Shown piece by piece: positions 1 to 6,361 of a DNA stretch of 9,342 nt. Positions within the stretch are counted from its first letter, which is position 1, and each line of letters begins with the position of its first letter. Made by a program: the position numbers and the translations under genes. The notes below the pieces were generated by a model. That model saw nothing but the letters and a program-made list of their open reading frames with translations, was not told the DNA's origin and searched no databases. This DNA comes from Candidatus Delongbacteria bacterium (GTDB taxonomy: Bacteria; JAGOEH01): NCBI GenBank assembly GCA_017997825.1, contig JAGOEH010000115.1:1-9342 (forward strand). Reading direction: 5' to 3'.

Positions 1-1455
1 GAGTTCTTCTTCCATCTCGATCAACTGAACAAAATGATATAGAAACCAGGGATCGATTCCCGTGATCCGGTGAATTGAATCGATGCTGATCCCCAATTCG
101 AGCGCGTATTTGATATAGTAAACATTGTCCCAATAGGGTAACCGGAGCCGCTGGAGAACCTCCTGTTTTACCGTTTCTCTCTCATCATCACTCAAATCGG
201 GACAATAATAGGGGTCTTTCCCGTCGGCGCCCAAGCCTCCCCGGCCGATTTCCAAAGATCGGAGCGCTTTCTGCAAGGCTTCTTTAAAGGTGCGGCCGAT
301 CGACATCACCTCTCCGACCGATTTCATCTGGGTAGTTAAAATCGGCTGGGTATGAGGAAATTTTTCAAAATCCCAGCGGGGCACCTTGACCACGACATAA
401 TCCAGAGTCGGTTCGAAAGAAGCCGGGGTTTTCTGAGTAATATCGTTCGGAATTTCGTCCAGGGTATACCCGACGGACAGCAGGGCGGCTATTTTGGCAA
501 TCGGAAATCCGGTGGCTTTGGAAGCCAAGGCGGAGCTGCGGGAAACCCGGGGATTCATCTCGATCACTCTCATATCCCCATTGCGGGGGTTAATGGCAAA
601 CTGGATATTCGAACCTCCTGTATCCACTCCAATAGCCCGGATGATTTTGATAGCCGCATCTCTCATCAGCTGATATTCCCGATCCGACAAGGTTTGTGCC
701 GGAGCCACGGTCAGGCTGTCACCGGTATGGATACCCATCGGATCAAAGTTTTCGATCGAACAGATAATGACCACGTTATCCTTTCGATCTCGCATCACCT
801 CCAGCTCATATTCCTTCCAGCCGATAATCGATTCCTCGATCAGCAGCTCATGGGTTGGGCTCTCCTGAAATCCCCATTCCACCATGGCTTGATACTCTTG
901 GCTGGTGTGTGCGATATTGCCGCCCGATCCCCCCAGCGTAAAGGAAGGACGAATGATGGCAGGGTATCCGATCCGTTCCACCAATTGGAGTGCTTCTTCG
1001 GCCGTATGAACAATGCCCCCGGCGGGAATCGGCAATCCGATCGATTCCATTGTCCGGGCAAATTGCTCCCGGTTTTCGGCCTTATGGATGGACTCGATGC
1101 TGGCCCCAATCAATTCCAGGCCATACTTTTCCAAAATTCCCCGTTGATGCAGCTCAACGGCCAGATTTAAAGCCGTCTGCCCGCCCATGGTCGGCAATAG
1201 CGCATCAGGTCGCTCCTTCTCGATGATTTTAGTCAGGAATTCACACGTCAGCGGTTCAATATAGGTCCGATCCGCAATATCCGGATCGGTCATAATGGTG
1301 GCCGGATTGCTGTTGACCAGCACTACGCAGTACCCTTCCTTGCGGAGAGCTCTTACCGCCTGAGTCCCGGAGTAGTCAAATTCGCAGGCCTGCCCGATCA
1401 CAATCGGTCCCGAGCCTATCAACAGGATTTTTTGTAAATCCGTTCGTTTGGGCAT
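1..1455 (-). CDS. carB: Carbamoyl-phosphate synthase large subunit, N-terminal part (cut by window edge)
   Basis: The large subunit of carbamoyl-phosphate synthase makes carbamoyl phosphate from bicarbonate, ATP and ammonia delivered by CarA, feeding pyrimidine and arginine synthesis in the cytoplasm. The frame is open for 485 codons from ATG 1455 to the window edge, so roughly the first half of a protein that is usually about 1,070 residues is present. Visible landmarks are [21 protein letters not shown] at the N-terminus, FDYSGTQA near residue 26, [25 protein letters not shown], and the first ATP-grasp domain with [18 protein letters not shown]. The frame then runs into the start of the oligomerisation domain, where GIDPWFL is seen. 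The start is supported by a GAGGAG ribosome site at 1463-1468, 7 nt upstream. The gene lies 54 nt after carA, the usual order. No frameshift is seen. The second ATP-grasp domain and the allosteric domain lie outside the window. Confidence 0.97.
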   Translation of the reverse strand, partial: MPKRTDLQKILLIGSGPIVIGQACEFDYSGTQAVRALRKEGYCVVLVNSNPATIMTDPDIADRTYIEPLTCEFLTKIIEKERPDALLPTMGGQTALNLAVELHQRGILEKYGLELIGASIESIHKAENREQFARTMESIGLPIPAGGIVHTAEEALQLVERIGYPAIIRPSFTLGGSGGNIAHTSQEYQAMVEWGFQESPTHELLIEESIIGWKEYELEVMRDRKDNVVIICSIENFDPMGIHTGDSLTVAPAQTLSDREYQLMRDAAIKIIRAIGVDTGGSNIQFAINPRNGDMRVIEMNPRVSRSSALASKATGFPIAKIAALLSVGYTLDEIPNDITQKTPASFEPTLDYVVVKVPRWDFEKFPHTQPILTTQMKSVGEVMSIGRTFKEALQKALRSLEIGRGGLGADGKDPYYCPDLSDDERETVKQEVLQRLRLPYWDNVYYIKYALELGISIDSIHRITGIDPWFLYHFVQLIEMEEEL

Positions 1456-1509
1456 CGTCTTGCTCCTCAATCGTTTTATAATAGTGGATAATATAAATTC
1501 CGTTCCAAC
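1456..1509 (-). promoter_or_regulatory. carA-carB spacer with carB ribosome site and AT-rich core
   Basis: This 54-nt spacer holds the strong carB Shine-Dalgarno GAGGAG (1463-1468). The AT-rich core contains 6-bp complementary arms, TTTATA and TATAAA, at 1475-1480 and 1492-1497. On the minus strand, TTGGAA followed 19 nt later by TATTAT resembles a weak sigma-70 promoter with a long spacer. The stem is A/T-only, so a terminator is not supported. The ribosome site is firm; the promoter reading is speculative. Confidence 0.4.
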
Positions 1510-2601
1510 CTATCCGGCATGGACCAACCTGATGAACTCTTCAAACAAATAGGCCGTGTCATGCGGTCCGGGAGCAGCTTCAGGATGAAACTGAACCGAA
1601 AATACCGGATAGTTTCTGAAACGCATTCCCTCATTGGTTTGATCATTCAGATTCATAAAAGTGATCTCAACCTTATCTGCCGGCAGGCTTTCCGGATCGA
1701 CCGCGAAATTATGATTTTGGGATGTAATATGGATTTGTCCGTCGGATAGGCGTTTGACAGGATGGTTCAATCCATGATGCCCATATTTCAATTTGAGGGT
1801 TGTCCCGCCGGCCGCCAACCCCAGCAATTGATGCCCCAGACAGATACCGAACATCGGATAGCGGGGGATCAGCTGGGTGATCAACGATACCGCCGAACAC
1901 AGCGGAGCCGGATCACCGGGTCCATTGGAAATCAAGATTCCATCCGGAGCATAACTGGTGATCTCATCCAATCCGCATTCCCAGCCAAACAGCGACACTT
2001 CACTGCAGTGTTTCAGCAATTCCCGGATTATCTGAAATTTACAGCCGTAGTCCAAAACCGCTATTCGCCGCTGAAACGGGGCCTGCTCGTTCCTCCAAAT
2101 CCGATTCTGCCGCGAATTGAGCGTTTTCACCAGATTCTTTCCCACCATACTTCCAAATTCCTGGATCTTTTGCCTCAGGTAGGATACTTTAAAATTTACC
2201 GATGAGATCACACCCACCATACACCCTTTTTCTCTCAATATCCGGGTCAGTTTTCGGGTATCAATCTCCGAAATTCCGGGGACCTGATAATCCTTCAGGA
2301 ACTGATCCAAACTTTTATCAGCCCTGAAATTGCTGTAGGCGTGATGATACTCTCTGACTATCAATCCCTCGGCATAGATCTGTTCCGATTCATGATCCTC
2401 AGTATTGATTCCGTAGTTTCCGCATTCCGGATAAGTCAGGGTGACCAGTTGTCCCTTGTACGAAGGATCGGTCAAAACTTCCTGATAGCCTGACATTCCG
2501 GTATTGAAAACCACCTCTCCCACCTTTTCGGTCGGAGCGCCGAAGGAACTGCCCCAGAGGATCGTTCCGTCATCCAGATAGAGGATTGCTTTTTGGTTCA
2601 T
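1510..2601 (-). CDS. carA: Carbamoyl-phosphate synthase small subunit (glutamine amidotransferase)
   Basis: CarA hydrolyses glutamine and channels the ammonia to CarB. The 363-residue protein has a normal family length. The N-terminal CPSase small-subunit domain (about 1-150) shows VVFNTGMSGYQEVLTDPSY and the GNYGIN motif. The C-terminal class I glutaminase domain (about 178-360) carries the nucleophile Cys254 in FGICLGHQLL and the His339/Glu341 pair in QFHPE, so the catalytic triad is complete. NGPGDP at 226-231 is the usual glycine-rich turn of the family. ATG 2601 is preceded by AAGGA (2609-2613) with 7 nt spacing. The gene starts just 17 nt after the heptose enzyme stops. This leaves no room for a dedicated promoter or an attenuator leader in the gap, so transcription probably comes from upstream or from a promoter inside the preceding gene. 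The carAB pair is complete across this gene and its downstream neighbour. Confidence 0.97.
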   Translation of the reverse strand: MNQKAILYLDDGTILWGSSFGAPTEKVGEVVFNTGMSGYQEVLTDPSYKGQLVTLTYPECGNYGINTEDHESEQIYAEGLIVREYHHAYSNFRADKSLDQFLKDYQVPGISEIDTRKLTRILREKGCMVGVISSVNFKVSYLRQKIQEFGSMVGKNLVKTLNSRQNRIWRNEQAPFQRRIAVLDYGCKFQIIRELLKHCSEVSLFGWECGLDEITSYAPDGILISNGPGDPAPLCSAVSLITQLIPRYPMFGICLGHQLLGLAAGGTTLKLKYGHHGLNHPVKRLSDGQIHITSQNHNFAVDPESLPADKVEITFMNLNDQTNEGMRFRNYPVFSVQFHPEAAPGPHDTAYLFEEFIRLVHAG

Positions 2602-2618
2602 AGTTCTTTCCTTAAAGG

Positions 2619-3845
2619 CTATATATTCCGTTCATCCGCCAGGATCATATCGGCGGCCTGGCTTAACGAATCAGCCATCAGATCGGGATTAACGTCAAAT
2701 TCATGATCCTGACCGCCATGACCGCTTCGCACCAGAATTGTTCTTAAATTTAGCCGTTGGCCGGCAAGAATATCCGAGGTCTTGTCCCCCATCATCACAC
2801 TGTGAGTCAGGTCGACATTCAGATCGGCGGCGGCCTGTTCCAGCAACAATGTCCCGGGTTTCCGGCATTGGCAGTTTTCCCGCAGGGAGTGAGGACAGTA
2901 ATAGATCCGATCGATAATGACTCCGTAAGGTTTCAAGGCTTTAAACATGGCACGGTTGACCCGGTAAAAATCCTCATGGGTGAAGTAACCGAGTCCGATC
3001 CCGGCCTGGGTGGTAATCACCACAATCCAATAGCCCATATCCTGGAATTTTTTAAGACCCTCGCCGGCTCCGGGAATCAGACTGAAACGTTCAGGTTGAT
3101 GCAGATACTCGATCTCGGTATTGATGGTGCCGTCCCGGTCGACAAACAATGCCGGTCGGCATTTGGACGGTTTGATACTTAAATGGACCGTACTCCCGGA
3201 TTCCGCCGATTTCCAGTCCCGGCTCGGAGACAGAAGAGAAGAACTCAGGTCATCGGGCGGGGGTGAACCCGTTATCACCCCGTCTCTCATGGAGCGATCC
3301 GGAGCGTCATCCTGCCGGAAGGGGCGTTCCGGTTTGGAAACCGGGAAGGGATCCGCCGGTCTCAATGAGGCGACAGCCCGCTCCACAATCCGGGTTGTAG
3401 AAATGGAATAAGTCAGAGGCAGGATTTCCACCTTCCCGCCATAAGCTTTAACGACATCAGCCGACGTAAGCTGAGACGGAGAATAATCACCGGCTTTAAA
3501 ATAGAAATCCGGCTGAAGGGTGTCTAGATTGGTCTGGTTCCTGCGTTCATCAAACAGAAAAACATAATCGACCGACTGCATCCCGGCCAGCGCGATCTGA
3601 CGAAGGTGTTCTTCCACCAAGGGACGGGAAGGCCCCTTATATTTTTTCACCGACTGATCGGAATTCAGTCCGACCACCAACAGATCACAGCGGTGCCGCG
3701 CTGACTGCAAAAAATCCACATGTCCGGCATGGAGCAGATCAAAAACCCCTGATGTGAATCCGACTTTGAGCCCCTTCTCTTTGGCCTCCCTAACAATCAC
3801 CGCCAATTGACCCCGGTTCTTTATTTTGGATTGCCATTCCGTCAT
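2619..3845 (-). CDS. Fused heptose-1-phosphate adenylyltransferase (RfaE2-type) and heptose-bisphosphate phosphatase (GmhB-type)
   Basis: This 408-residue protein joins two ADP-heptose pathway enzymes. Residues about 28-157 form a nucleotidyltransferase domain of the RfaE2/HldE-C type, with TSGVFDLLHAGHVDFL containing the HxGH motif (His39, His42), then KAGDYSP, and ISTTRIVE corresponding to the family's STT motif. Residues about 230-405 form a HAD phosphatase of the GmhB type. It has DRDGT (Asp236 nucleophile, Asp238), Thr278 in ITTQAG, and a zinc site CPH...CQC (Cys317, His319, Cys325, Cys327). Lys329 lies in CRKP, and Asp354 and Asp358 in GDKTSD. The intervening 160-229 is rich in Pro, Ser, Arg and Asp and looks like a flexible linker. 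The inferred reactions are dephosphorylation of heptose-1,7-bisphosphate and adenylylation of the resulting heptose-1-phosphate. The start ATG 3845 overlaps the EIIA stop as ATGA and has a purine-rich ribosome site at 3854-3862. The heptose kinase, isomerase and epimerase are not in the window. The exact sugar anomer and nucleotide are family-based inference. Confidence 0.9.
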   Translation of the reverse strand: MTEWQSKIKNRGQLAVIVREAKEKGLKVGFTSGVFDLLHAGHVDFLQSARHRCDLLVVGLNSDQSVKKYKGPSRPLVEEHLRQIALAGMQSVDYVFLFDERRNQTNLDTLQPDFYFKAGDYSPSQLTSADVVKAYGGKVEILPLTYSISTTRIVERAVASLRPADPFPVSKPERPFRQDDAPDRSMRDGVITGSPPPDDLSSSLLSPSRDWKSAESGSTVHLSIKPSKCRPALFVDRDGTINTEIEYLHQPERFSLIPGAGEGLKKFQDMGYWIVVITTQAGIGLGYFTHEDFYRVNRAMFKALKPYGVIIDRIYYCPHSLRENCQCRKPGTLLLEQAAADLNVDLTHSVMMGDKTSDILAGQRLNLRTILVRSGHGGQDHEFDVNPDLMADSLSQAADMILADERNI

Positions 3846-3855
3846 CGGTCTATTC
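3842..3855 (-). repeat. 14-nt start-codon repeat, copy 1
   Basis: The minus-strand sequence GAATAGACCGATGA spans the start codon of the adenylyltransferase/phosphatase fusion (ATG at 3845) and the stop of the EIIA gene (TGA at 3842-3844). An identical copy spans the EIIA start at 4297-4310. Sequence identity stops exactly at both ends of the 14 nt. Confidence 0.7.
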
Positions 3856-4300
3856 CTTCCTCTATCATCGCCAGACTCTCCAGAAAATCCGCTGCATTGA
3901 GGGCATGACTCAATAATTCCCGGCGATCCTCCCGATAAAGAATTCCGGACAAATACTGTAAATACTCGCGATGCTGATTCAAGTGGGCCTGGGGGACAAT
4001 ATCCAGAAAAATGAGATGCACCGGTTTATAATCGATGGATTGAAAATCGATTCCACCAGGGACGATCCCAACGGCCAGCTGAAAGCGGTCGATCAGATCC
4101 GAATAGGCGTGTGGAATTGCCACCGACAGGCCAATTCCAGTCGTCATCTTCTGCTCCCGTTTCAAGACCTCGGCGGTTAATACCGTCACCATCTCAGGAT
4201 CAGCCCAGCATGAAATCAGTTCGCGCATAATCGAGGGTTTATCGCGACCCTGAAGCGGAATGATAATCCGGGATGGGGAAAGCCACTCACACAGTCTCAT
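3842..4300 (-). CDS. Stand-alone PTS EIIA domain protein (fructose/PtsN-type)
   Basis: This 152-residue protein is a single EIIA domain of the fructose/mannitol/nitrogen-PTS family. Such domains accept phosphate from HPr-type carriers on a histidine. The active-site motif is clear: TTGIGLSVAIPHAYSD, with His64 as the expected phosphorylation site. A second region, PVHLIFLDIVPQAHLNQHREYLQYL, matches the core strand and helix of the family. No EIIB, EIIC, HPr or EI gene is nearby, so a regulatory rather than a sugar-transport role is the better inference. I chose ATG 4300; an in-frame TTG at 4312 would add four residues and overlap the preceding gene by 8 nt. The ATG lies 4 nt after that gene's stop and shares its surrounding 14 nt with the next gene's start. 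The 3' end overlaps the heptose enzyme start by 4 nt, which suggests translational coupling. Confidence 0.9.
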   Translation of the reverse strand: MRLCEWLSPSRIIIPLQGRDKPSIMRELISCWADPEMVTVLTAEVLKREQKMTTGIGLSVAIPHAYSDLIDRFQLAVGIVPGGIDFQSIDYKPVHLIFLDIVPQAHLNQHREYLQYLSGILYREDRRELLSHALNAADFLESLAMIEEGIDR

Positions 4301-4310
4301 CGGTCTATTC
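4297..4310 (-). repeat. 14-nt start-codon repeat, copy 2
   Basis: This is the second copy of GAATAGACCGATGA. It contains the TAG stop of the GT4 gene (4305-4307) and the ATG start of the EIIA gene (4298-4300). It supports ATG 4300 over TTG 4312 as the EIIA start, because the same context is used at the next gene. Confidence 0.7.
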
Positions 4311-5402
4311 AATCCCGTAAAGGTTTTTAATTCGGCTGATCATTTTCTCTTGATGGTAATTCTGGGCCTTCAGATAGGCCGACAGGGATAACTCTTCCAA
4401 TTGCTTTTCATTCTGGTAAAAAAGCTTGATCTTCTGCGCCAGCTCATCACAATCCTTCTGATTGACCAGCGTAATACTATCAAAATCTTCGGCCAGATCG
4501 CTCAAATAGGGCTGATGAAACGCAATGACCGGAACTCCAGCCGCCATGGCCTCCAGCGGGATGATCGAATACTCCTCGCTGATATAAGGAACAATTAAAA
4601 GATCCAGAGCCGGAATGACGTCGTAAATCTTTTCACAATATCCTGTAAAATTGACTTTCTTCCGAAGCTCCAGCGTCTTGACCATCTCATGAAGATCGCT
4701 CTTCTGGGGACCATCCCCAATCAGTGCGCAGCGTATATCGGTCTGGTCTTTCAAAAGCGCTACGGCCTGCAGCAGATAATCAAATCCATTCTTTTTCTCG
4801 AACCGGCCGATTGCACCGATGGTAAAACCCCGTTCCGGCAAATGAAATATCTTGCGATACTTGTTCTTTTTGTACGGCATATGACCGACATAGAAACGTT
4901 CTGAAATCCCATAGGGAATCGTCTCAATCTTGGAATAATCAGGCTGATAGGGGTAAAGCAATTTCTGCTGGCTCTGCGAAATGGTGATCACCCGTTCCAG
5001 TTTACGCAGCGCCAATTTATCGATTAATCCTTTGATATGAATGGATTTCCCGGTATGAAAGGAATAAAAGAGACGCGAGCTGGAACAGCCGAAATGAGCC
5101 GCTAGAATCAGCTTCAAAGGAGCATTATGAAAATGAATGATATCGAACTGACGGCTCTTGAAGTAACGATAGAATTCCAGTAACTTATTAAATTTCAGAT
5201 GGTTAAAATCCATCAGCTCCAGATGATAGCCTGAACCCGCCATCTTTTCTGTCCAGTTGCCCTCCGACGGAGACAGAATCGTCAGATCGATTTCCTCTTT
5301 CTTCAGGATGCGGGCAATATAGTAAATATGGGTTTGAATATGGGAATACCCGCCCTGATTGCTGACCATCAAAATTTTTAACTTCTTTTCAGTGTTTTCC
5401 AT
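4305..5402 (-). CDS. GT4-family glycosyltransferase
   Basis: This 365-residue GT-B fold enzyme is predicted to transfer a sugar from a nucleotide-sugar donor onto a lipid-linked or growing surface glycan at the cytoplasmic face of the membrane. The N-terminal acceptor domain starts KILMVSNQGGYSHIQTH and contains IIHFHNAPLK near residue 88. The C-terminal donor domain has IGAIGRFEKKNGFDYLLQA (about 195-213), ALIGDGPQ, and the E-x7-E motif Glu276 to Glu284 in EEYSIIPLEAMAAG, all typical of glycosyl transferases group 1. No signal peptide or transmembrane helix is evident. The start overlaps the end of the GT2 gene by 25 nt and is preceded by two tandem GGATACT units, so coupled translation is likely. 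The donor and acceptor cannot be read from the sequence, although the neighbouring heptose enzyme makes an LPS-core-like glycan plausible. Confidence 0.93.
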   Translation of the reverse strand: MENTEKKLKILMVSNQGGYSHIQTHIYYIARILKKEEIDLTILSPSEGNWTEKMAGSGYHLELMDFNHLKFNKLLEFYRYFKSRQFDIIHFHNAPLKLILAAHFGCSSSRLFYSFHTGKSIHIKGLIDKLALRKLERVITISQSQQKLLYPYQPDYSKIETIPYGISERFYVGHMPYKKNKYRKIFHLPERGFTIGAIGRFEKKNGFDYLLQAVALLKDQTDIRCALIGDGPQKSDLHEMVKTLELRKKVNFTGYCEKIYDVIPALDLLIVPYISEEYSIIPLEAMAAGVPVIAFHQPYLSDLAEDFDSITLVNQKDCDELAQKIKLFYQNEKQLEELSLSAYLKAQNYHQEKMISRIKNLYGIE

Positions 5403-6298
5403 AGTATCCAGTATCCTTTAGCTTTGATAGGTTGATGCTTGACCAGATGAAAACCGATCCACCGAAGCAGAAACCCGGTCATCACTATATATCGAGTCAA
5501 ACATCCGGATATATACGAACGATTTTTCCTCATAAAAATGATCAGACTGCCGAAATAGTTGGCATAATCCGATTTCCAGTAAGAACAAATAGAGCCGGCT
5601 TTGGCCGCACTTTCACCTCCCGCGTGCCGGATGGAATGGTTGGACGAGTAAACAACCCGATATCCTTTTTTATATAGTTTATAGCAGATATCGGTATCTT
5701 CGAAATACAAGAAAAACTCCGGTGAAAAACCCTGAACCTCCCCAAAAACGGATTTTCGAAAAAGCAGCCAGGCTCCGTTCAAATGAGCCACTGAATGGTA
5801 GGGACCCGCCTCATGGATAAACCGGTCAGAGGGTAGGCGGTTTAACAAATACTGAGCCATAATTTGAATCAGATTCGGGAATTTCCCGAATGCTACCGGA
5901 CCGATCGATTTCAGTTCCTGATTGAGCTGCATGACCCCCATCACACCGACATTGGGATGCTGATCCATATAATTGATCAACTCATCCAATCCGGTTGTTT
6001 CCAACAATTCGGTATCATTGTTGAGTACCAGCAGATAGTCTCCCTGAGCGATCTCCCCGGCCTGGTTATGCGCATACCCGAAACCTCGATTGGTATGGTT
6101 TCGGATGATTCTAAACGGCGGGATATCGGGTGAAAATTCAAGCGGCACCTGCCCCTCTCCATCGGCTGGAGTATTATCAATGACAATGATTTCATAGCGG
6201 ATATCCCGAATATAAAGCGGTATGCTTAGTAAACAGCGGCGGGTAAATTCCCAGGTATAATAATTAATGATACTGAAGCTGACTTGAACTGATTCCAT
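5378..6298 (-). CDS. GT2-family glycosyltransferase (rhamnosyltransferase-like)
   Basis: This 306-residue GT-A fold inverting glycosyltransferase resembles the rhamnosyltransferase-like group of family 2. The nucleotide-binding start is VSFSIINYYTWEFTRRCLLS, followed by IIVIDN with Asp41. The metal-binding DxD-like motif appears as LVLNNDTE (Asp95). The acceptor and catalytic segment is NGAWLLFRKSVF followed by FFLYFEDTDICYKL, where Glu200/Asp201 are the likely catalytic-base region. The hydrophobic stretch around 264-285 may attach the protein to the membrane. The start at ATG 6298 is the only ATG between the in-frame stop at 6320-6322 and the conserved N-terminal strand. It lacks a close Shine-Dalgarno, because the nearest GGAG is about 24 nt upstream. 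This makes it the probable first gene of the glycan block. The sugar specificity cannot be told. Confidence 0.92.
   Translation of the reverse strand: MESVQVSFSIINYYTWEFTRRCLLSIPLYIRDIRYEIIVIDNTPADGEGQVPLEFSPDIPPFRIIRNHTNRGFGYAHNQAGEIAQGDYLLVLNNDTELLETTGLDELINYMDQHPNVGVMGVMQLNQELKSIGPVAFGKFPNLIQIMAQYLLNRLPSDRFIHEAGPYHSVAHLNGAWLLFRKSVFGEVQGFSPEFFLYFEDTDICYKLYKKGYRVVYSSNHSIRHAGGESAAKAGSICSYWKSDYANYFGSLIIFMRKNRSYISGCLTRYIVMTGFLLRWIGFHLVKHQPIKAKGYWILWKTLKRS
5403..5416 (-). repeat. Tandem 7-bp repeat at the GT4 start
   Basis: Two perfect GGATACT units lie directly before ATG 5402 on the minus strand, inside the last codons of the GT2 gene (G-Y-W-I-L). Each unit offers a GGA purine core. One lies 4 nt from the start codon, and AAAGGA of the other lies about 11 nt from it, so neither spacing is ideal. 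The repeat may be chance imposed by coding. Confidence 0.5.
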
Positions 6299-6361
6299 AC
6301 AAACTGTAAAAATAACAGATTACTCCATTAAAAGCAAGTGAAATATTCACGCCCTCGATCA
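6299..6361 (-). promoter_or_regulatory. Intergenic region with possible promoter and inverted repeat
   Basis: This 63-nt gap is the longest non-coding stretch in the window and is AT-rich. On the minus strand TTGCTT (6332-6337) is followed, after 17 nt, by TATTTT, a weak sigma-70-like pair at the right spacing. A perfect 5-bp inverted repeat with a 3-nt centre, GTGAAATATTCAC at 6338-6350, abuts the -35-like box on its upstream side and could be an operator. No GC-rich stem with a T-run is visible, so there is no clear terminator for the upstream genes. This is position plus weak motif matching, not proof. Confidence 0.35.

Noticed and set aside
352-1170. Long open frame on the plus strand (272 codons)
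   Set aside because: It lies wholly opposite carB, whose motifs are unmistakable. The translated product has no recognisable domain and is explained by codon bias on the other strand.
1475-1497. Possible terminator between carA and carB
   Set aside because: The arms are only 6 A/T pairs with an 11-nt loop and no T-run, too weak for an intrinsic terminator. The genes encode one enzyme and should be cotranscribed.
1762-2205. Plus-strand open frame opposite carA
   Set aside because: It is antisense to the conserved glutaminase domain and has no recognisable protein features or ribosome site of note.
2757-3182. Plus-strand open frame opposite the phosphatase domain
   Set aside because: It is a shadow of the GmhB-type domain, whose catalytic motifs fix the minus-strand frame.
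3161-3370. Linker region as a frameshift or two separate genes
   Set aside because: The frame is continuous with no stop, and no good ribosome site with an internal start was seen before the phosphatase domain. A single fused protein is the simpler reading.
4301-4312. TTG start for the EIIA gene at 4312
   Set aside because: ATG 4300 avoids an 8-nt overlap with the GT4 gene and sits in the same 14-nt context as the next gene's start.
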